64,000 bases of DNA from Klebsormidium nitens. Its lineage: Eukaryota; Streptophyta; Klebsormidiophyceae; Klebsormidiales; Klebsormidiaceae. Shown here in pieces: positions 25,602 to 48,700 of this stretch; position 1 is the stretch's first letter, and every line of letters begins with the position of its first letter. The stretch lies in contig DF237340.1 of assembly GCA_000708835.1 (NCBI GenBank), positions 1 to 64,000 of the forward strand, given 5' to 3'. The notes below the pieces were generated by a model, which had not been told where the DNA came from, searched no databases, and was given only the letters and a program-made list of their open reading frames with translations. The translations under genes were made by a program, and so were the position numbers.

Positions 25602-26403
25602 CCACGCGCAGTCCAACGGCCTGTCTGAACGGATCGTTCAGATGATGAAGAAGGCGTTGCGAAAATACTGCGTGCTGTACAACCGCACCCAGTGGGATGC
25701 ATTCCTACCTTGGATCATGATGGGTTACCGACTCAGCCGACACACGTCGCTAGGGGGATACTCGCCGTACTACCTGCTGTACAGGCGCCACCCCGTTGTG
25801 GGCATGCGCATCCGGGACATTGTGAGCGAGCCCATCGACCTCGACTCACCCGTGACAAGCGCCAGGATCCTGAGGGACCGCGCTGAGTTGTTCAAGACGG
25901 CCATGCCTATGGCGTTTGACAACCTGCTGATTGCCCAACACCGTGACACCGAGCGTTATGCCGTTGTCCGGTCTGGCGACTTCAAACCGAAGATGAAACG
26001 CTTCGAGGAAGGGGACTATGTCTACCTCCGGCAACAATCCAAGGACACCATGGAACTGGCCAAGGGCCGTATAATCCTGCGTGTGAAGCAGCTGCTCGGC
26101 ACTGGCCGCCTGCTCCCGGAAGGCCGCAGTGATGGCAAGACTATCAAAGATCATGTTGAGAATTGTGCGCCCTGCCACAATCCGAACATCGATCCATGGC
26201 AAAACCCAGCTTTCGCTGAGGACAAGGACCAAGCCTGCGAGGTTTGCCACGATACGGCTGCGAACCGACGCACCGGGCCCATGCTTCTGTGCGAACACTG
26301 CGATTCGGGCTGGCACATGAAGTGCCTGACACCGCCCATCAAGAAGCGGCCCAAGGGCGATTGGTTCTGCCCGCGGTGTCCTCTCAACCGCCCTCAGATC
26401 TGA
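25570..26403 (+). CDS. Integrase C-terminal part with PHD finger, element 2
   Basis: Meaningful coding starts near 25600 with HAQSNGLSERIVQ, which carries the catalytic Glu. The integrase C-terminal region contains EEGDYVYLRQQ. The motif NCAPCHNPNID, identical in element 1, comes next and then a PHD finger (CEVC, LLCEHC, GWHMKC, CPRC with the conserved Trp). The open frame here confirms that the TAG at 2149 in element 1 is a mutation. The stop at 26401-26403 lies about 70 bases before the polypurine tract. Confidence 0.9.
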   Translation: MPCTSTTASRDHAQSNGLSERIVQMMKKALRKYCVLYNRTQWDAFLPWIMMGYRLSRHTSLGGYSPYYLLYRRHPVVGMRIRDIVSEPIDLDSPVTSARILRDRAELFKTAMPMAFDNLLIAQHRDTERYAVVRSGDFKPKMKRFEEGDYVYLRQQSKDTMELAKGRIILRVKQLLGTGRLLPEGRSDGKTIKDHVENCAPCHNPNIDPWQNPAFAEDKDQACEVCHDTAANRRTGPMLLCEHCDSGWHMKCLTPPIKKRPKGDWFCPRCPLNRPQI

Positions 26404-26470
26404 GGCGTGTTGGCATGTACCACACTGTGACTCCCTGGTTTCCGCTCAGTCGGGACGACTTCGCCCAGTA

Positions 26471-26480
26471 GGGGGGAGGG
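26471..26480 (+). promoter_or_regulatory. Polypurine tract, element 2
   Basis: GGGGGGAGGG directly before repeat B, the same position as in element 1. It would prime plus-strand DNA, so the LTR by reverse transcription is B followed by A. It overlaps the first bases of the repeated segment by three. Confidence 0.7.
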
Positions 26481-26609
26481 ATCATAGATGATGTGTATGA
26501 TGCATATGAGTGACATGAGATGCCATGTATTTTTCTTTCAGCCGAGTGCGCCGAGACTTGTCGGGTATGTTATCGACATGTTACCGCAACGACCCAGGAC
26601 CGCGTGACA
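26478..26609 (+). repeat. Repeat B, inner copy, element 2
   Basis: 132 bp, repeated at 27174-27306 with a few changes around 26540-26552, one of them a one-base indel. It ends GTGACA, then a 2-base spacer GC, then TGTCAT, forming the perfect 12-bp palindrome TGACAGCTGTCA. Confidence 0.92.
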
Positions 26610-26611
26610 GC

Positions 26612-27173
26612 TGTCATGCCGTGATCTATCGTTGTTGTAAGGGCTCGGCCCTAAGCTAGTTTTATTCCCCGCGCCTAGTTCATGCCTGCCGCTCTAGGGT
26701 GATCCCTCTGAGCCTGAGCTTCAGCACGTGGCATATCTGCTGAAGGCGTGCGCTTGATATTTGCGCGCGGCCGTTACGATTATATTTCAACCGTATGACC
26801 ACATATTTCGGCGGTTGATAACCGCGTCCAGCCACGGCGGTTATGGCGACATCGACTCCATGCGACTTGTAGACTTCCTAGGCTAGCTGTAGACTCAGAC
26901 TACCAGTTTAGACTTCGCGCGATACCACTAGACCGTAGTGACTCGACTTCGACTCTAGACTCGACTCAGATATTCCGACGACAGCGAGTATAACCTAGGA
27001 ACATTCGACTCATTCGCCAACTTTGTGCGAGTTGTGTTTTGGAGACATCAGCGCTCCCTTGTGACGATCAAGGCCGGTCGCCCTTGCATCCTCTCACCTG
27101 CATGACTTAGCACCTTCAAGCGCTTTGACGCTTCCTCCCGCTACGTTTGCCTGCTGTTTGCCACCCCCTGTGT
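26612..27173 (+). repeat. Repeat A, 3' copy, element 2
   Basis: Single copy in this window. It starts TGTCATGCCG, nearly the same as in element 1. The middle (26860-26980) holds many short TAGACT/GACTC motifs, some forming palindromes, which may be promoter elements. A stretch from 27010 (TCATTCGCCAACTTTGTGCGAG) is placed like the proposed transcript start of element 1. Confidence 0.7.
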
Positions 27174-27306
27174 GGGATCATAGATGATGTGTATGATGCA
27201 TATGAGTGACATGAGATGCCATGTATTTTTCTTTTAGCCGAGCCTCGCCGAGACTTGTCGGGTATGTTATCGACATGTTACCGCAACGACCCAGGACCGC
27301 GTGACA
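27174..27306 (+). repeat. Repeat B, outer (3'-terminal) copy, element 2
   Basis: Ends GTGACA, so the element closes with CA and forms inverted ends TGTCA...TGACA with the start of repeat A. The flank begins CGTG; no matching duplication can be tested because the 5' end is not found. Confidence 0.88.
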
Positions 27307-28661
27307 CGTGCTTAACACCGGCTGGCAAACATGCAAAATGACTGCGTCTCGGACACTAATTTGCGTTCATGCAATAGGCACTGCAGCTAGGTTGAGTACT
27401 ATATACTAGGTAAGATACACGTGGTTACGTTCAATACGGGAAGGTCATATGCGCCGCGGCGGGGCAGCCGCGACGAGCAAAGAATTCAAGCCTGCTGCGG
27501 CAAGCACTGCATGAGTTCCTCACACACTGACATGAGCAGTGATGTCATTCGGAGCTGCATGATACATATATTCAACCCTCCCATAACTCAGCGTATCATT
27601 CCGAAGTTCTTCAAGTTCTAGAGGTTAGACACCGTATTTCTTGAACTTCGGCTATAACCCAAGGACTCCGCCGCCGCTGTTTATTGAAAACTTACCACTA
27701 AGTCGAAGCAAGTAAATCTATGAAGCTATCTTCAAACATCGATCTTGCCATCTATTTAAGTTGCTCTTGGCAAACCTTAGTACGTTCCGTGCGAACTTGG
27801 CGAACACGCGTAATACTGCATATAATTGCTAAATTTGCACGCATACTATGATAAGTGCGTCATGGGATCGGACGGCCACCAGTCGATTGCATAAAAAACG
27901 TCATATTCGTCTTCAATTGAGTCCCATTGAACTTCAAGTTCATGCACGCTCGAGATATTGATTTACGGTACCGTACTCAACGCTTCCATAGATCACTATT
28001 GCGCGCATGAGCGCCTATGGCCTATTTGGCTACGGCGCGGCGACTATGAAAAGAGACCATCGCCCCGCTAACTCATCAATAGTCTATATGTATGGGTGAC
28101 TAGCCCGATAAGATATTGTGTAGAATAATTTGTATACTAAGAGGCTGCATGTTGGCACGTAACATGCTGCATGCCTGGACGGTTGAAATAGTTGCGGCCC
28201 CCGGCAGGATCGATCAACACGGTTACTCCCAGAATTGAAATCCGTACGTTTTGATTGATCGAGCGCGGCCGCGCACGTGACTCGCGGACCCAGACGGCCG
28301 GCCCGCACATGCATGCAAGCCCGACGGCGAGAACTTTGTTGCGCACGCGGCTCATTATATGCTCATATGCGAGCAACACTGCTAAATCAATAGCTTTTGC
28401 AAGACTCACTTAGGCTAGAATGAAATGCATGCGATCTTAAGTTAAGTTAGTGACTGAACTCCGTGCCTGCGCTGCAAATCGATTTTGGCTATGCATCGAT
28501 TGCACCCTCAAGCATCATCTCTTACGTGCCGCGTATCAGTGTACCAGGTAACCACAGGTTGGCCCAACCACTGCCCTAAAATTCAAGTAACTGAGTTTCG
28601 CATTCCAAGCCGAGCTTTCCTCTCTACTATGGTCACAACTACCTCTCATCCCTCAAAAACT
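27307..28661. other. Non-coding interval
   Basis: Between the end of element 2 and the stop codon of the kinase gene. No frame resembles a protein. The last few hundred bases would contain the 3' untranslated part of the kinase gene; no certain polyadenylation signal is named. Confidence 0.6.
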
Positions 28662-39756
<11,095 letters not shown>

Positions 39757-42700
39757 CGAGTATCTGGTTGTTTGAACAAAGATTCGCCCGTTCTGCTTTG
39801 AGCACTCAAACTAGCGGGCACAAGGCGAGTCTTGTTGGCCCCAAGCGGAGTACTAAATCTCAAGTTATGGGTGGATGCTAGACAGCCAGATTGCAGGATC
39901 CAATGTCCCTCCTAACGGCAACTCAAGCTAGTTCGTCAGACAGAGTCAGGTGTGTTGAGAAAGACACGGAATGCGCTGACTGACAAAGCAATGCATGTAC
40001 TGAGCGCCCAATGAATTCAAATCTTGGGGCATCACATCAAAGCCCCCTGAACGAGTGCCCACACCTTGTACGCCGGTTGACACCGTTCTTTCGAACCAAC
40101 CTTTCAACATCGACTTCCAATTCGGAAGCAGACAAACTACAGTAACAATAAACCACTGCAGATCCTTCTCGACCGCGAATAGCCCTTAGCCCATAGGCTC
40201 GCAATTCATTGACGCATAAGCATGCAAATCATCTTAGCCGTTTTAGCATGCGTGTTTGCCTTCGCCTGTACAACTGCATTGGCGAGAAAGCGCGGCGGAA
40301 AGAAATGAGTTCAAAAAAGCATTGAGAGAATAGTAGGGAGGTCCAGAACGCTGTAAACCCGGCGTAAGACCAAACCGGATCGACCAGATACGCCTTTCAA
40401 ACATCAAGAGCTACGGCAGTTATAAGGGGGTATAAGAAGGATTGCAAAGCGTCGTTCAAGCCTTGGTAGCAGACTCAGCCTGAACTGGTGGCACACGTTA
40501 GACCGTATTGTGCAAAATGAAACCGGCGTCCCCTGCTACACAAGAACCTTGGGGCGTGGTCAGAATCTGCTGCGGAAAACCATTCTCGCCAAAGCTTCAC
40601 TGCGACCGTCTCAATGTCTTAGTCAGCTTCCTGACCAGTTGCATCAGCTTACTTTGGACTTCATTGACTCCGCGCGCTCTGAACAAGGCGACACAACAGA
40701 CGAGAAGGGCGCACACACGACTCGGTGATCAACAATTAAAAACTAAGGGGCCGCCTCAACGAAGAGGAGCAAAATGTGTTCCAGCCCCGCTCCACATGAC
40801 GCGGCACGGAAGGTGTGCCTCTGCGCAGCTTATGCGGTCGGTGGCATGTTCCACCCGTTTGAATATGAGTGCCTCCGTCGGAAGTGAAGGGTAAAAGTTT
40901 AGCGCTGATTACGCATCTGCGCATCCTCTTCTGAGAGCGCAACCTTTTAACTACCTAATCTGGAATGGGAAAGCATGATTCTTTGTCTGGCTTCCAAACA
41001 CGGCCGGTTTCATTCATGATGCTCAACCGCATCATCCAAGGTACTTGTCATGGCCAGCTTGAGAGTTTCGCTTGTAAGCCACCTCGCTCTTGCAACTTTG
41101 TGGGCAATTGCGGCAGCAGGCGATATGGAGCAAGAAGCAAGGTGACACTTTCGGACAAGCCGGTACAGTTGGCCTGGGGCACTCAAAAAACAAAAGGGGG
41201 AATCGAGGCTGCCACTTTGCAAGCATCCCCTCGCAAGTTGCTATTCAAAGCTCGCTGTGCAAGGTGCAGTTTAGCAGATTTGCTGGGGCTGAGCCGAAGG
41301 ATCAGAGGCAGATTCTTTTAGTGGCATTACATGTTCGCTCTTAGATGCTACGAGAGGGGAAACACATGGCGTCAGCGGCCGCCCGTCAGCGTTCTGGACC
41401 GGACAACATCTTTGTTGCGATGCTAGAGGCACCAATCGCGACAATCCCGGCTCGTCATTGCCAAACAGGTCGTCACGGCTCGGAAGCCCGGCGGATAGAG
41501 ATGCTTGAAGCCACAAGCAAACAATTGGGGAGGAACGCTGGCGTCGGTTTCCGAGGGCCTAGTTTGAGGAGCTGCGTCAAGCATCACCTCCTCATGACAG
41601 CGCAGTCCTCCTCGCCTCGGGTTTCAAGTATTGAAGATCTGCCATAGCTGTCCAAGATGCTTATACCGTGTGGTGGGTTCCTGGCGCATTCACTAATGTG
41701 GCAGTACCAGATTTTCACGGGGATCAGTATCAGGGAACATGACACGCAAAACAAAGCGCACCATTGAGAACACAATCCAAGAAGAGAAGCGCAAACATAG
41801 GGTTCAAATACAATAAAGAGAGGATCGCTGAGGATGGCATACTGGATGGTGGTAAGCATAGCCCATCAATATCAACATTGACGCAAAACCGTTTCGCACC
41901 AGTTGTTTAGAAAAACCAACCCAATGGACCAGGACTTAAAGGGACTACTTGTCACGTGCAAATCGGACGTCTTTTGGGCGCCTCGGGATTAGCTATGTTG
42001 CGGCGTCGCACTGCACGAGCACTCAAATCCTCATCGGCCTTGCTGATGTCAGCAGCTTAACACAATCGAGCCGCTTAAGAGGTTCTTATGTAATATTGCA
42101 ACTCTGGGGCAAACGCAGATACGCAAGGACTTTCGGAAGCAGGAAGGAACTCGGTACCGGGGAAAGCCCGTCTTCAAAATGATAGGCAAGAGCGGGAAAG
42201 TGGCACCGCCTTTGGGACGTGTAGTTGGGCACAGAATCGGCTCATACATCGCGACAAACTGTAAGATATTATAGTCCCCATCGTACGACAGCGTTTTACT
42301 AACGAGATAAGGTCGGCAAGCTCAACATGCATTTTGTATGCAGTAAGGTACTTCCTAGCGTCCTTACTGCAACGGCAACAACAGCACCTTGGATGTCAAC
42401 CCCATATGCAGTCTGGCGCCGACGCACCATTATAATGTCCTCATTGGTCCAGCCGTGCGTGAGCCTTTTTCCCTGAACCAAGATGTAAGTGCTACCTTCG
42501 CAAACGTACGTAGAGAAAGCTAAGTGGTAGCTACTTCGGGACTCTGAAGAGCGGCAGATACACATTGATAGTCGCTGAATGCGGAATAGCAAGCGGAAGT
42601 ACCGTTGAGATATCAAAATGTTTCCAAAGCTTGCTGAGATGCAGTTATTGCAGATTCGTAAAGCAAGTAGGCACCGACCTCCATCGAAGGGCACCGATGT

Positions 42701-45700
42701 GACGTATCTGCTTGCGAAGCAACAGAGCAACCAAGTCTGCGACCGGTTGCGGACCGCATGCTTGGTGGAACTCCCAACAAATCACCACTTTACGATGCAA
42801 ACCACGGAGATGGCAAGATGCACTGCCACGATCCCTAAATCCAAATAAGGGACAAAGCGGCAAATCTGCCATTAGCTGCCGCTAGATTTCTGAGGATGAT
42901 AAGGAGCTCGTGCAAGAGGAGCTGGGTAATGGACGTTACGTGGGTTGCAGCTTTAGTGATAAAAATAAAGATGTTCAGCCTCGGATCTGCGCTTGCCCGA
43001 ATGACGCATGCACGGGTGCGCCATGATGTAGTAGCAATCATCACGGGCGGCTCACCGAGCACAACCTGGATTAGAAAATAGCCCAGAGAGGGTGCACACA
43101 AGAAAGGAAATGGTACGCCAGTCTTCCATGGTCGATTAAGGTCAAGCCTGATGCTCCTTCACCCGGAGTTGGCAACTCCGAGAAACATTTATGTAGCACA
43201 ATCACGATACCTTTCACGGAAGACGGTGACGAAGAGTACTTCGAACCGCGTAGATTGAAAACCTTAGTTGCTGGAATGAGTAGAGTTCGGCTCATGCTCA
43301 CAACCCAAGCACATCTGACGCTTCAGAGCGCCAGAGATCATCCTGCGTCCTTGCCATACAGACCGTTTTGGCACTGCCTTTGACGCAAAGTTTGAAGCAG
43401 ACGGGAAGTAAATGAAAAAGCCACGTGGACCATATGCAATAGTTTCGCGCCCAGAAGCCTGTCCTTTACGACATCGCACAGAGAGCACACCTGAGAACAA
43501 TCGCTGACAACGGCTATCCGTAGCGAGCTATCAGATACTAATAGCCAACAACTTTGGACGCTCCCGCTTTCTCCAGTCAAACATTCGTAACACCTCGGAT
43601 GCCTCGGACTGCGCAACATACGACGGTTGGAGGTGGTTGCCTCCGGCGAGCATCGTCATGGGCTCTAAGCATATGAGACAGGGTGAGAGTTGCTCCAGAT
43701 TTCACCAAGTAAACCTCAAAGCACGTCTAGCTGTCAGTCGGCAAAACATTAACTTCGTAGAGATTGGCCTTAAGCTCTATTGAGGAGACGGGGGCAATGA
43801 CAGCAGTGCTGACAACGCAGACTCATCATCCGAAACAGAAACCGCGACAGTAAACCGTTCGAACATCGTGGGCAAAAGGCTTCGCAGAATATGGAAGACA
43901 ATCTCTTCGCCTTGGTGAGAAAATAGGCAAAGTCGGAAGGGAACTACTTTGGATACACGGCTTTGCGGCGCTAAAATCTCCAATCCTAGTGATCTTGGTT
44001 GAGCAACCGAGCGATGCTTCAGGAAACTTCAATGGAGGTGACGTTGATTCAAAAACAGTGGCGGCATTCTGGATGAACATTGCATGGCTGTTTCTCCCAG
44101 GCAGGTTGAACAAAGACAATCACAGCCGCGAAAAGGGACGACGACGGAATAAGAGGGTAGAAAATTGATGCTGAGGTATAAATCTTGTGATCCAGGAGGC
44201 ACACGCAGTAGTCGAGATAGGCGGGGCTGCTCTTGATAGGGGGCGCAATGAATAACTTGAAGAGAAACTGGCGCCAAGGCGAGACCACTTCCACCCTCGC
44301 CTTCGGATCCGCCTCAGAGAGCCATAGGTCAGTCTTTGACGGACCACAACGTCCAACAATCAAGTACGGCTCGTCATTGGTTGCGGACTTCAAGAAAGAA
44401 GGACAGATGCAGAGCCAGTAACCCACACAAAGCAGTTCCGAAAGCTACTTGCTGGAGCGGGGAGGTCATTCATATGTGAGCTCCTAGGGCCGACCACACG
44501 TGAGTGAATTTGAAAAGTGTATAAAGTAAGGCCGAAATTGCTGAACACAAGAAACATGGAAACATGAAAACCTTGAGAACCCAAGTCAGCTCTCTGATTG
44601 AAAGCGAGGATTTAATGACGTCACGGTACGCAAGGCATTGGCTTGAGAAATGAAAACGGGGTTCCTGCCTGGCTAAATAGTCGGGATCAGTACTCCAGCA
44701 GGATGTCGAAGGTTTCATCCACCGACGACGTGCAATAGTTGGAACGCGGAATCCACTACCAAGCTCACATGCTGAGAAGCTAAAGGAACAAGCTGTTGCG
44801 ATAAAATTTAGTAATCCTTTTGGAAGGATACGCTGTCCCGGCCCACTACTGAAGACTTCAATTTAAAATTAGTGGGTCGGTGCAGCTACTGGTTAGGTTA
44901 CAGGAGCCATTGGAATGTCTAACTTTGTAGGGAGGGACCCCCGCCCCTTTTGGCGCTGCGGCCGAGGAGCATAAGAATTGAATGGAGTTTTGTCGGCCCA
45001 CCACCTCTTCAGGTTGATGTTCCAAATGCTAGTAGCAACTCGGATCTTTTAGGTTGGCCATGGCCTCTATGAACAACCTCAACGATGCGACTCATTACCT
45101 GCCGCACCAAGGGTCACTTATTCATTGGCTCTTTCGCTTCAGCAAGACACACGATACAACTCTAGGTATTGCACCACCGTCACAAACAATCGAGAATAAA
45201 GACAAGACGACCAAAGCAGTGGGCAACCGCCAATCATGTGCAGGGCAAGCATGATAGCAGCGGATATATGCACCATCTTTCAGCGGCGCGGTCAAGAGCA
45301 CGGTGACAAGCTTCGGAAGCGACAAAATATAAGTCGTTACACGAATAACGACGGCAGCTCTTCATGGCCGTCTCGCTATGTACGGAATATAGATCCACGG
45401 AAGCTCTCATAAGAACAGACTGACCGCTAGAACCGGGTGCGTCTCTACCTCTTTTTGAGCAAGGCCGCGGGCGTGAGGCCGCGGGCGCGGCTAGCCCACG
45501 AAGCAAGCAAGAGACAAGGTTTGCGTTTGTTGATGTAATCATGGGGTAAACCAAAGCAGGCTGACGGCAATTGCTAAAAGCACAGTTCGTTGTAATTAGC
45601 GGCCACTTTGAGACATTTCGTACGATTTTTCGTAACGAGAGCTTTAGTACGTCAGGCCAAGACTAAGAGGCCTTAGGACTTGCTAGTCTTTTTTCTGAAG

Positions 45701-48700
45701 GACGCAACAGGCTCCATGGGTTTTCGTCATGGCCAGAAGGAACTCTTCACACTAACTGTACTGCACCTGGTGATGCGCAAGACAACTGAATTGACGCTTG
45801 CAGTTGCTCCGAACAGGAAGCCAAAACAAAAAACAATTTGCTCTCGCAAGGGGAGCCAGAACAGGCCGCGGCTTGCCAACACCGCCACCACACACAAGCT
45901 GAAATTTATTTCTGGGTTGCGCGAAAGGCAAAAAAAACGAAGAGAACGGTTCTCATGAAATGGGTAAAGAGGCGGCCGACTGGGTGAACCCTGTGACCAA
46001 CTTCGTGGGATCGTATTCCAATGATGCTATATTGCACCAGTGACTAAATCGATCATTGGCCCGGGCCGGCATAGCTCAATTGCAAAGCATGATAACGAGG
46101 ATCCACAATTTTGACTTTCGACTTTGCAGCATTTTAAGCGCTCTCGCAAACCCAGGTATTGACAGCCGGTGGACTCTTGGTCCGGCCCGTTCCCTATCTG
46201 AGTACATCATGTTGCAAAACCTCCATTGCAAGAACCGCAATATCAACCGAGAATTGCCGTTTGCACCCTCCTACGGCCGGAAGAACGGGCGCAAAGGCTG
46301 GGTTATGCAGGAGGCAGCGTCAGTCAGGTTCAAGTTATCGTAAGCCAGGCTTTACAATGACTCACGCTAGATGGGAGCTTAACAAGGACAAGACCCGCAG
46401 ACCAAGCACGCATCGCTTGACGGGAGACCACTGCTGGCAAGGTTCCAAAGAGTGGTCAAGGACCAAAGCTTCCTGTGGCTCCACACATAATCATCACCAC
46501 GGCCAAATTTGTTTTGTTAGGGTTGCCATCGGGCGTGTCGAAGCTCACGTGACCCTGCGTGGTCAAACTTATTCAGTCGTCATGGGCCTCAAATCTGGGT
46601 AATTGGGACGCACGGGGGCATGCAAAGAGGTTGTCAGCGGCGAGCAGGTTGCCTCTTTGACGAGCTCTTGTCGGATGAAAATGCTTACAAACCATGGCAC
46701 ACTCGGACACTGACGGTGGAATTTAGAACGCGCCCTTCTTCCAGATATGCCTAGGTTTACCCGCATCAGAAATGATGGACATGCTGCTGCATGAGCGCAC
46801 CAGCGCTAACGTCATCATTGGCTGCTTGATTCCGGACAAATCCTGATGTATCTCCATATTCGCAATTCCTCACCTACAGGGATTGCTAAGGAGTCGAAAA
46901 GACACGAGATGCGAGGGAAAGGGATAGCAACGAACCGTGCTTATATCAAGACCGCTACCGGAACCAGAAAAAAACAGCTTAGCTGCTTTACTAAGAGAAT
47001 CAACACACCCTTCGAAAACAAAACTCGCTTGACATTCAAGGGACATAGTGGATCACGTTTGGAGCGGGCAATCACGCCAAAACGACAGTACACTGTCCAG
47101 ATCCAGCGAGCTCTGCAGACCTTGTCTGCGCTCAAAAGGCAGTCCGCCGTGTGAGAACTGGTAACACGATTGCGACACCCTCCGAGCAGGGCGCTCAGGA
47201 AAGTGTGGGAACCAGCATCATTGGCGCTTGTGCACCTGTTTCTTAATCTCTCTCATGGCCGCAAGCTAGACCCTTTCAGGATTGGTTGGAAACGACAAGC
47301 GGAAACTGATTGACCAAGAGAAGATTATCAATCGTTCGGTCCGGCTACACTTGACAGCAGAGGCTAACAAGACGAGTGAGCTTGAAGGGGCGTTCGCAGA
47401 CGTCTAAAAAGCATACCGACCAAGTGAGACGTGGCCTCCTTGAAGACGTACATATGGTGTCCATAGTCAACCAAGGAGCTTTCAGTGACCATTGACACAA
47501 AGAATATCATTGGATCCCTCACTAAAAGGCAACACAGTCCGGGAGAAGCTAAAATACCATGCAGCTCGTCCAAGCATGGATAATTCAACAAGTTCAACTT
47601 GCTCCAGGTAAGAGCAGACCTTTGGAAGAACAAAGCAGAAACAAAGGCACTGAGACCAGGCACAATGGAAAAGAGGTCGGACATTGCTTTCAAGCATGTT
47701 CACAAGCTAAACGCGACGCACGAATCCAAGCAAAGGGAAATGCGTCCGAGGCATGTGAAGCTCTGCGCCGCACCGGGAAGCTGGCTCTTCAGTCGCCCAC
47801 TTGAAAGTACGCAGCCTTCTCACATACTTCGATAGACTCGGCATTTGAGGTTTTTGTTGCTTTGACGAAATGATTCTCACCTGCACAAGGAAGTCGTTTC
47901 TGGTCAGATAATTCCAAACATCCCTTCAAGCTCAATTTCGGCGTAAGTTGACACGACATCGACGCTTTCTGAACACTTTCCAAAGGGCCATGCCCATCTT
48001 GCGTGATCGTTACAACACTTCAATCGTAAAATTAAGCCCGACGACTTAAGGGGCTCGACCTCGGCACAAGCGTACCGTTGGAGAAGCGATCATTGCCGTT
48101 TCAGTGAGGGCTTTTTCTAGAAGCAAGGCCATACTACTTGCAGCTGGACTTGTCAACTTAACCAGTGCTTTAAGGTCGGAATTGTACAGGATGAGGGAAG
48201 CTGAGGGGGCTTTCCAACACGGCCTCTTAGTGGAACACTTACGAGCGGGTTTTCAGATACTCGACATAGACGTGGAAAGAAGCTCGTCGCTTGAAACAAA
48301 CATGTAACCAGGAACCAAAGCATCAATCGGGCAGTCCCGGCGCTCGCAACAGACAACAAAAATCCGAAATTGAGAAGCGACGAAGTTTCAGCGCCGCAGA
48401 TATGCGGGCGCTCAACTCAGGATTGACATCGGAGCCAGATGAGCGGGTTCCTTAGTTCAGAAACATCACGGTAAGACTTCCGAGAGGCGAGATCATACGC
48501 CGGAAGATCTCGAAACAGTACGATCTAGGCACAGCACATTACTTTCCTAAAAGTAAAAGGTCAATTCTCTAGACAAGCTTTGAATGGGAAAGTGGCAGAA
48601 TAAGAAGTCGGCTGTAGAAGCAGAGAACAAAGCTGTTTAAATCCAAGGAAGGCGCCTTCATCTGCGAACCGCGTCGCAGCCTGATGGGCAGAATTGCACC

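Larger units (their letters stand above)
18579..27306 (+). mobile_element. Element 2: older Ty3/gypsy-type retrotransposon with DNMT and PHD finger
   Basis: Same order as element 1 without the large unrecognised proteins: Gag, zinc knuckles, DSG protease, DNMT, reverse transcriptase, RNase H, integrase, PHD finger, then polypurine tract and repeats B-A-B. The proteins are clearly related to element 1 but well diverged. It is defective: stops at 18867 (TGA), 22667 (TGA) and about 22850 (TAG), frameshifts near 19515, 24200 and 25595, a lost zinc-knuckle Cys, and an assembly gap at 21580-22459. The 3' end is placed at CA (27305-27306). No matching 5' repeat is seen, so 18579 is only the start of the first Gag frame. 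Confidence 0.9.

Noticed and set aside
46060-46130. Possible tRNA gene
   Set aside because: CATAGCTCAATTGC resembles an internal A box and the position after GGCCGG looked tRNA-like, but no B box (GGTTCGANNCC) or acceptor-stem pairing follows.
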